NCBI GenBank assembly: GCA_900316245.1
Contig: ONCE01000003.1
Coordinates: 114,399-178,398, forward strand
Direction: 5' to 3'
DNA: 64,000 nucleotides
Source: an uncultured Bacteroidales bacterium
GTDB taxonomy: Bacteria; Bacteroidota; Bacteroidia; Bacteroidales; UBA932
Part shown: piece by piece, positions 8,934 to 17,166 of the stretch
Layout: every line of letters starts with the position of its first letter
Position numbering within the stretch: position 1 is the first letter of the stretch
The notes under the pieces: model-generated
What the model was told of the DNA's origin: nothing
Database searches by the model: none
What the model saw: the letters and a program-made list of their open reading frames with translations, nothing else
Position numbers and translations under genes: made by a program

Positions 8934-10302
8934 AGAGGGTTTCCTTCAGAATCTCTGAAACCGTGGGGTGCGGGAAGACAACTTCCTTGAGCTGCTCCAC
9001 GGTTATTTTTTTGTCTATGGCGATGCAGGCACTCTGGATAATTTCAGAGCAAGGATTGCCCAGCATATGCACGCCCAGGACCGTCTGAGTCTTGGCGTCC
9101 ACAATTACTTTGCACAGGCCCTCTCCCCTTTCGTTCTCGGCCACAAAACGACCGCTGAACGCCATAGGGAGTTTCAGGACGGTGTAATCCAGTCCCTGCT
9201 TGGCAGCCTCGGCCTCCGTCACGCCCACACCGGCCACTTCCGGATTGGTATACACTACGCCCGGAATGGCCTTGTAGCTCATGGCGTCTTCCTTGCCCAG
9301 GATCGTGTTCACGGCCACTTCTCCCTCGCGGGAAGCGGTGTGGGCCAGCATGGAGAAGCCAGTCACATCGCCGGCGGCATATACTCCCGGCACATTGGTG
9401 CGCATCTTTTCGTCCACCTTGATGCCGTAAGGACGGCCGGCAGGATTGAGCGCCAGTTCAACGCCAATCTTCTCCAGGCCCAGGCCTTCGAGGTTGGCCC
9501 TTCGGCCCACGGAAACGAGAATCTTGTCTCCGGCCGCCCGGCAGGTATTGCCCTCCGGATCTTCGTAGACCACCTCGTTGCCTTCCACAGCCACCACTTT
9601 GCAGCTCAGGTGGAACTCCACGCCCTTCTTGGCATACTGGGCCTGCAGCATAGCGCTGATCTCGTCGTCCAGCGGGCCCAGGATCTTGGGCAGCATCTCC
9701 ACCACCGTCACCTGCGTGCCTATGGAATTGAAGAAGCTGGCGAATTCCATTCCTATCACGCCGCCGCCGATGACCACCAGGCGCTCCGGCTGCTCCGTCA
9801 GGGACAGAATCTCGCGGTTGGTCACCACCACGCTGCCCAGTCCTTCGCGAAGGCCCGGAATGGGCGGAACGGCCGCCTCGGAGCCCGTGCAGACCAGGAT
9901 ATTACGGGCCGAATAGGTAGCCTCACCGGCCGTGATGACAAAACCATCGGCCTCCTTTCCGGCAATCGCAGCCTCTTCCTTGACCACCTCTACGTTGGCA
10001 TTTCTCATTTGCACCTTGACACCGCCCACCAGCTTTTTCACCACCTTCTCCTTGCGTTTGAAGATGGCACCGAAATCAATGGCACTCTCGGGCACATTGA
10101 CGCCATAGCGGTCTGCGTGCCGGGTATAATCGTATACTTTGGCGCTGTACAGAAGGGTTTTGGTGGGGATGCAACCCTCATTGAGGCAGACACCGCCCAG
10201 TTCCCTCTTTTCAAAGAGCACAACGGAAAGACCCGCGGCTCCGGCCCTACCGGCGGCTACATAACCGCCGGGGCCTCCACCCAAAATGGCAAGATCGTAC
10301 AT
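8923..10302 (-). CDS. lpdA: Dihydrolipoyl dehydrogenase (E3)
   Basis: This 459-residue flavoprotein reoxidises dihydrolipoamide in 2-oxoacid dehydrogenase or glycine-cleavage complexes, in the cytoplasm. It shows the FAD-binding GGGPGG near residue 8, the redox disulfide GGVCLNEGCIPTK (C39/C44), a second nucleotide-binding VIGGGVIGMEFA, the FAD-contacting YAAGDVTG, and the C-terminal active-site HPT motif (VFPHPTVSE). All residues needed for activity are present. It starts 3 bp after the GH78 stop, so it is probably read with GH2 and GH78. That is odd for a housekeeping enzyme, and no lipoylated partner gene is in the window. It converges on the 6630 GH3 gene with an 11 bp overlap. Confidence 0.95.
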   Translation of the reverse strand: MYDLAILGGGPGGYVAAGRAGAAGLSVVLFEKRELGGVCLNEGCIPTKTLLYSAKVYDYTRHADRYGVNVPESAIDFGAIFKRKEKVVKKLVGGVKVQMRNANVEVVKEEAAIAGKEADGFVITAGEATYSARNILVCTGSEAAVPPIPGLREGLGSVVVTNREILSLTEQPERLVVIGGGVIGMEFASFFNSIGTQVTVVEMLPKILGPLDDEISAMLQAQYAKKGVEFHLSCKVVAVEGNEVVYEDPEGNTCRAAGDKILVSVGRRANLEGLGLEKIGVELALNPAGRPYGIKVDEKMRTNVPGVYAAGDVTGFSMLAHTASREGEVAVNTILGKEDAMSYKAIPGVVYTNPEVAGVGVTEAEAAKQGLDYTVLKLPMAFSGRFVAENERGEGLCKVIVDAKTQTVLGVHMLGNPCSEIIQSACIAIDKKITVEQLKEVVFPHPTVSEILKETLFTA

Positions 10303-10305
10303 AGT

Positions 10306-12876
10306 TTATTTCTTAATGGTATAAGTTCCGGAAACATATTCCTTGGCCACTTCCTCACCGGGCAGGGTTACACTGGCCTTCGCACCTTCGGGAATGGTGA
10401 ACACCCACACCCAGGTATCCCCCTCGTAGTGCCAGCTACTCTTGATTTCGCCGGCGGCGCTCTTGTAAACGGCCTTCACGGAGCGCAGGCGCTTGTTGGG
10501 CACGGGCTTCATAATGATGTGCTTGAAGCCGGGATCGGCCGGGTCGGAAGCAATGCCGGCCACGGTTTCCCAGATCCACTCGCACACGGCGCCGTAAGCG
10601 TAGTGATTGAAGCTGTTCATTCCGTTGGGGCCCATTCCCTTGTCTTCCATATAGCTGTTCCAACGCTCCCAGATGGTGGTGGCGCCATTGTCAATGGAAT
10701 AGAGCCAGCTAGGGTTCTTGCGCTGGAAAAGAAGCTTGTAGGCCATATCCACCATCCCGTTCTCCGTAAGGGTCTGCATAAGGATGGAAGTACCCAGGAA
10801 ACCGGTCTGCAGGCAATCGCCGTGGTCCTCGAAGTTCTTGCGCAGGCGCGCAATCATAGCCTCACGGGCCACACCGTCCACCAGACCCAGTTTCAGGGCA
10901 AAGAGGGCCGGCGTCTGCATAGTATTGAGGATGGGCAGCTTGAAAGAGCCGTCCGCCAGAAGGAACTCCTCCTTCAGGTATTTCTTGGCCTCGTTCTCCA
11001 TAGTCCGGTATTTGGCGGCATCACGGCCGGTATGGGCGGCCATATCCTTCATATATCCGGCATCCAAGGCCCAGTAGCAGGCACCCAGGTAACTCCAGTA
11101 ATGCTCGGACTGGGCACGGGTGGCGGCATCCTTGTTAAAAGCGCCGCTGCAGCTTTCCAGGGCTTCGTAGCTGAGCCAGTCGGCCCAGTTGTAATTGCCG
11201 TTTTCCGCCTTCATAAACTCGTGGGAATACTTGCCCTCGTTCACGTGGGCCATGAATTTCTCCATGGAATCCCAGCTCTCGTCCACGATGGAGGCGTCTC
11301 CATACTGTTTCCAGACAGTCCAGGGCACGATGATGCCGGCATCGGCCCAACCCAGGCGCATCTTCTCATTGCCGTACTGGGCATAGGGCGAAACGCCCGG
11401 ATAACCGCCGGTCTCGCTCTGGCTGTCCCGCACGTCCTTGAGCCACTTGTGGAAGAAGCGGTCGGTGTTGGCAAAGAAACTGCCGGTCTCGGTAAACACC
11501 TGCGTGTCTGCCATCCAGCCCAGGCGCTCGTTGCGCTGCGGGCAGTCCGTGGGAACGGAGAGATAATTGGACAGCTGGCCCCAGTAAGTATTGGAAATGA
11601 GCTTATTGACGAGCACATCCCCGGTTTCGATCTTGCCAATTTCCATCTCCTTGGAAATGGAAGTGACCGGGACGGAAGCAATGGACTTGAACTGCACGGG
11701 GGCGTCGGCGGTCACGGCAATGTAGCGATAGCCCCAGAAGGAAGTACGGGGCCGATATGTCACAAAACCCTCAGACGGGCCGAAGGTATAGGTAAGCCAG
11801 ATCTCGTCCGGATCCACGCGCAGGTTGCGGCGGTGGGTGCTGCCCTCGGGGCCGTCCATACCGCGGCGCTCGGCGCCGTTGCCGTCGTTGAGAATCTCGG
11901 AGGGAAGGCATACGAGATACGTGCCTTCGGCCGCCTTGAACTCAAAGGAAGGAACGGCGGCGGCATTCTGGCCGAAGTCCACCACCAGGGTTTCCCCGGG
12001 GTTGAGTTCTACCACCTCTCCGGCCTTATAGTCGCGTTTGATTACTACTTTGCCATATTCCACCTCATCCTTGACTTCCGACTCCACGGCATCGGTCACC
12101 CCTTCCCAGACATAGGTCTTTACGGGCTGCAGCTTGAGGTCCTCTCTCTGATAGATCTCGGCACCCACGTTGGGCAGGATCTCTCCCGGGAACTCGGTAT
12201 TGACCTCCGGGGTCTTGAGGAGTTCGGGCGTATCGTAACCCATGGGGCAGCGGGCGTCGTACTCCTCACCGTCAAAGATGCCGGAGTGCTTCACGGGGCC
12301 GGCGATACCGGCCGTCCAATGCTGGGTATCGGTGCCGAAGCGTTCCTGACTGCCGTCGGCATAGGTCAGTTCCAGGACACAGCGGAAAGCGCATTTCTTG
12401 CCGTAGGCGCCGGATCCGCCGCCCTTGACAATCTTGTCGGCCCACCAGCCGGGCGTAACCTGGGCGGAGAGGACGTTCTCCTCCCCTGCCTTCTTGAGGA
12501 AGGCGTCCGTCACATCATAGGTGAAGGAACGCTTGGTCTTGCCGTTGTGCGTAAAACCGGGCTTGAGCACTTCCTTACCCACCAGTTCTCCGTTGAGATA
12601 GATATCATAGACACCCAGGCCGGCGGTCATCCACACGGCCTTGGTCACTCTCTTTCCATTCTTTACGGTGGAGAGGAACCAGTTGGCACCGGGAGCGCTC
12701 TTGGAAGCGTTGCCGGCCGCCACCGGGGCATCTACCACGGAAATCCACTGGGAAACATCCCAGGCACCGTTATCCAGGGCATCGGTGAGCGTACCTACCG
12801 GGCCGACAGGCTGGGAGGTACCGCAGGCAGTCAGGGCGATGGCCAGGGCCGCCAGAAGAAACAGACGGGTTTTCAT
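10306..12876 (-). CDS. GH78 alpha-L-rhamnosidase lipoprotein
   Basis: This 856-residue exported enzyme has lipobox LTAC (C18). N-terminal beta-sandwich domains are followed by the GH78 (alpha/alpha)6 catalytic domain. The hallmark TDCPQRNERLGWMADTQ motif carries Asp444 and Glu450, the conserved acidic residues of the family. A C-terminal beta-sandwich begins near KPVPNKRL. It should release terminal alpha-L-rhamnose from pectic or other glycans at the cell surface or periplasm. It starts 2 bp after the GH2 stop and is followed 3 bp later by lpdA, forming a compact minus-strand operon. It is only distantly similar to the second GH78 at 20004. Confidence 0.92.
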   Translation of the reverse strand: MKTRLFLLAALAIALTACGTSQPVGPVGTLTDALDNGAWDVSQWISVVDAPVAAGNASKSAPGANWFLSTVKNGKRVTKAVWMTAGLGVYDIYLNGELVGKEVLKPGFTHNGKTKRSFTYDVTDAFLKKAGEENVLSAQVTPGWWADKIVKGGGSGAYGKKCAFRCVLELTYADGSQERFGTDTQHWTAGIAGPVKHSGIFDGEEYDARCPMGYDTPELLKTPEVNTEFPGEILPNVGAEIYQREDLKLQPVKTYVWEGVTDAVESEVKDEVEYGKVVIKRDYKAGEVVELNPGETLVVDFGQNAAAVPSFEFKAAEGTYLVCLPSEILNDGNGAERRGMDGPEGSTHRRNLRVDPDEIWLTYTFGPSEGFVTYRPRTSFWGYRYIAVTADAPVQFKSIASVPVTSISKEMEIGKIETGDVLVNKLISNTYWGQLSNYLSVPTDCPQRNERLGWMADTQVFTETGSFFANTDRFFHKWLKDVRDSQSETGGYPGVSPYAQYGNEKMRLGWADAGIIVPWTVWKQYGDASIVDESWDSMEKFMAHVNEGKYSHEFMKAENGNYNWADWLSYEALESCSGAFNKDAATRAQSEHYWSYLGACYWALDAGYMKDMAAHTGRDAAKYRTMENEAKKYLKEEFLLADGSFKLPILNTMQTPALFALKLGLVDGVAREAMIARLRKNFEDHGDCLQTGFLGTSILMQTLTENGMVDMAYKLLFQRKNPSWLYSIDNGATTIWERWNSYMEDKGMGPNGMNSFNHYAYGAVCEWIWETVAGIASDPADPGFKHIIMKPVPNKRLRSVKAVYKSAAGEIKSSWHYEGDTWVWVFTIPEGAKASVTLPGEEVAKEYVSGTYTIKK

Positions 12877-12878
12877 AG

Positions 12879-15572
12879 CTATTTCATTTTAATTACAAAC
12901 GTAGGATCCAGCGGATACCGGCCGAAGTCTTTACCAAACAGCGACAGACCGCCTTCGCTTCCGCCGGGAACGGAAATCCGCAGGGTAAGGGTACGGCCCA
13001 CTTCCCCGGCATCCTGCACGGGAAGGGGAATGCGCACCAGCTGGCCATAGGTACCGGCCTCCCGGATGCGGGCCACATTGGGCTGGGCACCCCAGGAAAG
13101 GATGCCACGGTGGTCGGCGGGGCAGTCGGTGAGTTGGGCGCCGCCCAGGGAGTAACCGTTGATGCTCACGGAAACGGACGAAGGCCAGAGTTCTTCGTCG
13201 GTCATAGCAAAGGAATTGAGCGACTTGCAGTGGTCGTAAGTGCCGCCACCCAGCATAAAGTCTCCCTGGATGTCGTTGCCGGCCACATCCTTGCCCAGCA
13301 CCTGGCGGGAAGAGGCTTCAAAGATGAGTTGGGCTGAAGCCACCTTGCTCAGGTCGAGATCCTTGGGAAGGGTTATCTGATACTCGAACCAGCCGTTGCC
13401 AAAGCCGTTGACTTTGAGGCCGTCGTACACGGAAGAAGAGCCCAGGGACCATTTCTGGGCCACATAGGAGTCCACAGGGAAGCTGATCAGGCGCACTCCC
13501 TCAGGGTCGGTTCCGTTCTTGACGCGGAAGGTGGTGAAGTTGCGGTGGAGCACGGTTCCGTCGGCCTTCTTCAAGACCAGACGGAGCAGGTACAGGCCCT
13601 TCTCCTCCGGGATGGCCACGCTCACGCGGCCGGCCTTGCGGTTGAGGTAAGGCTCAAACGCCACGGGGACGGAGCCGCTCTCGTAGGTATTGAACTCTCC
13701 CAGGACATTCCAGCCCACCAGTTCGGTTTCCAGGGTGAGCTGGCCGGGATTCTCGTCCGTCATAAAGGAGGCAAAGAAAGGGACCTCCAGCTTGTCTCCG
13801 CCGCGGACCTCGGAATAGAGGTAACGCATGGGAGAGATGTAGTACGGGCTGTGGAAATCGGCCAGGGTCATTCCGGGAACCAGTTCATCCAGACCGTCAA
13901 TCTTGGGGCTGCGGTCGTACTGGACGTAGCCGTTCCACTCATTGATTACGTCGTGATGCTCCGTGTACAGCCAGCCGGCGCAGCCGGGGTGGCGGCGGAA
14001 GGCATCCATCATGATGTGGTAATCCCAGGTATAGTCTATGTCGCCGGCACTGCCTTCGTAGCCCCATACGTCTCCGCATTCGCTGTTGATCATAGGGGCG
14101 CCGTCCTGCACATTCTCACCAATGAAGTTGAAATGGCTGCCGGGGAAGGTATTGCTCTCGTACTGCTCAATCTCGGCCTCCCACACCCAGCCGCGGTTGT
14201 AGGCGTGCCAGGAGTTGATGTCCGTTTCCACGTGGTCCCGCAGGCAGGCCGAATTGTCTTCGGCCAGACGGGTGGGATCCAGCACTTTGGTCAGGCGGTG
14301 CATCTCCCGCACCCATTCCTGCGTCTCGGGCAGGTACTTGCCGTCGGTATGCAGGCCCCAGCTCTCGTTGAAATTGACCCAGGCAAAGATGGACGGGTGA
14401 TTGAAGTCCCTTTCTATCTGGCCCAGCAGGCAGTGTTCCCAGTCGGCCTTGGCTTCCGTCGTGGGAGCGCCCCAGAAGTTGGGCGTATCGGCCATAATGA
14501 GAAGGCCTAACTTGTCGGCCCAATAGAGCTTGCGGGGCACCTCCACCTTGATGTGGATGCGGTTGCCATTGAGGCCCAGCTGCTTGGAAATCTCAATCTC
14601 GTGCTTCATGAACTCGTCGCTGGGGAAGGTGTAGTAGCCTTCCGGATGGTAGCTCTGGTCCAGCGTGAGCTGCAGGTAAATGGGCTTGTTGTTGAGGGTT
14701 ACATACGTATAATCGGTACCGGGAAGCTTGGCCACGCCCACTTTGCGCTGGCCCCAGTAGCTGTCTACGGCATCGATGCAGCCTTTCCGGCCCTCCAGGG
14801 AAGCCGTCACCTCATACAGGAAAGGATCTTCCAGGTCCCAGAGGTGCTGGTCCTGGATGGGCAGTTCAAAACAGGCTTCGGCCTTTCCTTCCAGATCGGC
14901 CGTGAAGGTTTCCTGGCCTCCGGTCTTGAACGCCAGCTTGAACTGTTCCCCTTCCGCGGCCGGCTGGGCCAGCTTCACCTCCACGGCAACCTTTGAGTTA
15001 TCAATGTTGGGAAGGAAGTGGAGGGACTGGATGTAATTGGTTCCACGAGCCTCCAGATACACCGTCTGCCAGATACCGCGGGCGTTTCCGTAGCCTTGTT
15101 TTCCATAGAGGTGGGCATCGCTGTAGGTGTCGTCCACCTTGAGCACCAGCGGGTAGCTTCCGCCGGCCTTGACGTCCTTGAGTTCAAACTCGAAGGGGGT
15201 ATAACCGCCCTCGTGGCTTCCCAGCTCCTTGCCGTCCAGCCAGGCCTCGGTTTTCCAGTCGCTGGCACCCACCACCAGGAACACCCGCTTGCCTTTCCAG
15301 GACTTGGGGATGGTGACGGTACGGCTGTACCAGGCAATGTCTCCCTTGTTCTCCACCTCCGAGAGCGGACTGCCCCACGGGAAGGGAACCAGGATCTTTT
15401 GATTCAGGCTGTCTTTCTGGAAGCCAAAGTCCCAATAGCCGTTGAGGTTAACCCATTGGGCCCGTTCAAAATCCGGCCTGGGATGTTCCGGAAGCGGAAT
15501 ATCTTCTACGACGGTGGCTGTACAGGCACCCAGCAGGAGCGCCAGACTCAGGAGTAAAATAGGCTTTTTCAT
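12879..15572 (-). CDS. GH2-family lipoprotein glycosidase
   Basis: The ATG at 15572 (MKKPILLLSL) gives a lipoprotein signal with lipobox LGAC (C17). The longer frame upstream runs into the divergent GH20 gene and is rejected. The 897-residue protein has a sugar-binding jelly-roll domain, an Ig-like domain and the GH2 TIM barrel. NGNRIHIKVEVPRKLYWADK and WVNFNESWGL (acid/base Glu in the NE pair) are diagnostic. A C-terminal extension of roughly 250 residues with beta-rich character follows. GH2 includes beta-galactosidases, beta-mannosidases, beta-glucuronidases and others; I cannot choose. It is the first gene of the unit GH2-GH78-lpdA. Confidence 0.88.
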   Translation of the reverse strand: MKKPILLLSLALLLGACTATVVEDIPLPEHPRPDFERAQWVNLNGYWDFGFQKDSLNQKILVPFPWGSPLSEVENKGDIAWYSRTVTIPKSWKGKRVFLVVGASDWKTEAWLDGKELGSHEGGYTPFEFELKDVKAGGSYPLVLKVDDTYSDAHLYGKQGYGNARGIWQTVYLEARGTNYIQSLHFLPNIDNSKVAVEVKLAQPAAEGEQFKLAFKTGGQETFTADLEGKAEACFELPIQDQHLWDLEDPFLYEVTASLEGRKGCIDAVDSYWGQRKVGVAKLPGTDYTYVTLNNKPIYLQLTLDQSYHPEGYYTFPSDEFMKHEIEISKQLGLNGNRIHIKVEVPRKLYWADKLGLLIMADTPNFWGAPTTEAKADWEHCLLGQIERDFNHPSIFAWVNFNESWGLHTDGKYLPETQEWVREMHRLTKVLDPTRLAEDNSACLRDHVETDINSWHAYNRGWVWEAEIEQYESNTFPGSHFNFIGENVQDGAPMINSECGDVWGYEGSAGDIDYTWDYHIMMDAFRRHPGCAGWLYTEHHDVINEWNGYVQYDRSPKIDGLDELVPGMTLADFHSPYYISPMRYLYSEVRGGDKLEVPFFASFMTDENPGQLTLETELVGWNVLGEFNTYESGSVPVAFEPYLNRKAGRVSVAIPEEKGLYLLRLVLKKADGTVLHRNFTTFRVKNGTDPEGVRLISFPVDSYVAQKWSLGSSSVYDGLKVNGFGNGWFEYQITLPKDLDLSKVASAQLIFEASSRQVLGKDVAGNDIQGDFMLGGGTYDHCKSLNSFAMTDEELWPSSVSVSINGYSLGGAQLTDCPADHRGILSWGAQPNVARIREAGTYGQLVRIPLPVQDAGEVGRTLTLRISVPGGSEGGLSLFGKDFGRYPLDPTFVIKMK

Positions 15573-15604
15573 AGGCCGAAAACAATGATTATTAGTATAG
15601 TGTA

Positions 15605-15636
15605 TAAAGTTAGGGCTTTTTCGGGCAAATGCCAAA
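15605..15636 (-). promoter_or_regulatory. Promoter for the GH2-GH78-lpdA unit
   Basis: On the minus strand TTTG (15636-15633) is followed by a 20 bp spacer and TAACTTTA (15612-15605), which matches the -7 consensus at all but the last base. It lies 33 nt before the ATG at 15572 and overlaps the divergent GH20 promoter. Confidence 0.45.
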
Positions 15637-15651
15637 TTTTTCCTACCTTTG
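15620..15651 (+). promoter_or_regulatory. Promoter for the GH20 gene at 15676
   Basis: TACCTTTG (15644-15651) is an exact -7 match, 24 nt before the ATG. A near -33 element TTCG lies at 15620-15623 with a 20 bp spacer. Confidence 0.55.
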
Positions 15652-15675
15652 TCAAGCACTAAAACGACCATCTGT

Positions 15676-17166
15676 ATGAGAACCCGACTCCTGGCCCTCT
15701 GCCTGCTTCTGACAGCCGCCTGCACCCCAAAAACGCCCGTTACCGGCAGCTGGGACCTCTGTCCCCAGCCCCGCAACCTAGAAGAAAACGGAGAGAGCTT
15801 TATGCTCAAGAAAGCCTTTCCCAAAGGCATCACCACCGTCATCGACGCTTCGCTGGGACAGGAACTGAAGCCCTTCCAACAGGCCGAATGTTACCGCCTG
15901 GAGGTGACCTCCAAAGGAATTCGCCTTACAGCCGCTACGGAGACAGGCATCCTGAGAGGTATGCAGACGCTGGAAAAGGCCCTGCCCGCCACTTTACAGG
16001 AAGGCGAGGCAGCGGTTCTTCCCGGAGCCGCCGTGTACGATTATCCGGAGTTCCCCTACCGGGCCTTCATGCTGGACTGCGGAAGACATTTTTTCCCGGT
16101 AGAGACCATCAAGAAGGTCCTGGACATCCTGGCCCTTCACCAGGTTAACGAGTTCCACTGGCACCTTACCGAGGACCAGGGCTGGCGCCTGGAAATCAAG
16201 AAATACCCCAAACTCACTGAGATAGGCTCCTGGCGGGCCGGCAGTCCCGTTGCCGGGCAGCCGGGCCACGACGGCGTACCCGTAAGCGGCTTCTACACCC
16301 AGGAGGAGGCCCGCGACATAGTGGCCTACGCAGCCGCCCGCGGCATAGAGGTCATCCCGGAGATTGACCTTCCCGGCCACATGAAGGCTGCCCTGGCTTC
16401 CTACCCGGAGCTGGGCTGCACGGGCGGCCCGTACGAGGTTGCCTGCGAATACGGCGTGCTGGACGATGTCCTCTGCGCCGGCCGGGAGCACACCCTGGAG
16501 TTTGTCCACGACGTGTTGGAAGAAGTTATGGACATCTTCCCTTCACGCTACATCCATCTGGGAGGAGACGAGTGCCCCAAGGTACGCTGGGAGGCCTGTC
16601 CCCACTGCCAGGCCAAGATCAAGGAACTGGGCTTGAAGGCCGATGGCCATAAAACGGCCGAAGAACTGCTCCAGTCGTGGTTTATGGACCAGGCCATCGC
16701 GCAACTGGAGGCCAGCGGCCGACAGGCCATCATCTGGAACGACGTGCTGGTGGACTGGAGCAACGAGGTCATTGGCGCCCCTTCCAAGAAGGCCGTAATC
16801 GCCGGCTGGATGCGGCCCGTTTCCACGGAAATCGCCGTTAGGGAAGGCTACGAGGCCATCCTCTGCCCGGTAGGCCACCTGTACCTGAGCGCAGCCGACG
16901 GCAACGCCCTCAAGGGAGACGCCTACTTCCGCCGCGTGTACGACCTCCCGGTCCCGGAAGGCATCCTGGGCGTGGAGGCCTGCCTCTGGAGCGAGCGCGT
17001 CCCCAACGAGGAAGACATCCTGTGGAAGCTTCTCCCCCGCCTTTCGGCCGTCTCTGAGTTGCAATGGAATCCCCAGGCCAGAAACTATGAGGGCTTCCTC
17101 CCCAGATTGCAGAGAATGGAAGCCCTCTATACCGCACGCGGATGGAACTGGAATCCTGCGGAATAA
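15676..17166 (+). CDS. GH20 beta-N-acetylhexosaminidase lipoprotein
   Basis: The start at 15676 (MRTRLLALCL) gives a lipoprotein signal with cysteine C16 (LTAAC). The 496-residue protein has the GH20 N-terminal alpha/beta domain (about 30-120) and the TIM barrel. Landmarks are NEFHWHLTEDQGWRLEIK near 158 and the catalytic pair Asp298-Glu299 in HLGGDECPKVRW. These residues activate the substrate acetamido group and act as acid/base. It should remove terminal beta-GlcNAc or GalNAc outside the cytoplasm. It is the only plus-strand gene between the two minus-strand blocks. Its stop abuts the stop of the convergent GH92 gene with no spacer. Confidence 0.94.
   Translation: MRTRLLALCLLLTAACTPKTPVTGSWDLCPQPRNLEENGESFMLKKAFPKGITTVIDASLGQELKPFQQAECYRLEVTSKGIRLTAATETGILRGMQTLEKALPATLQEGEAAVLPGAAVYDYPEFPYRAFMLDCGRHFFPVETIKKVLDILALHQVNEFHWHLTEDQGWRLEIKKYPKLTEIGSWRAGSPVAGQPGHDGVPVSGFYTQEEARDIVAYAAARGIEVIPEIDLPGHMKAALASYPELGCTGGPYEVACEYGVLDDVLCAGREHTLEFVHDVLEEVMDIFPSRYIHLGGDECPKVRWEACPHCQAKIKELGLKADGHKTAEELLQSWFMDQAIAQLEASGRQAIIWNDVLVDWSNEVIGAPSKKAVIAGWMRPVSTEIAVREGYEAILCPVGHLYLSAADGNALKGDAYFRRVYDLPVPEGILGVEACLWSERVPNEEDILWKLLPRLSAVSELQWNPQARNYEGFLPRLQRMEALYTARGWNWNPAE

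Noticed and set aside
8968-13050. Plus-strand open frame of 1360 codons across lpdA and GH78
   Set aside because: It is antisense to two clearly conserved genes and part of GH2, lacks any domain, and its residue content is typical of the shadow frame of high-GC coding DNA.
15573-15842. Upstream extension of the GH2 gene to 15842
   Set aside because: It would overlap the GH20 coding region and both promoters; the ATG at 15572 starts a proper lipoprotein signal.
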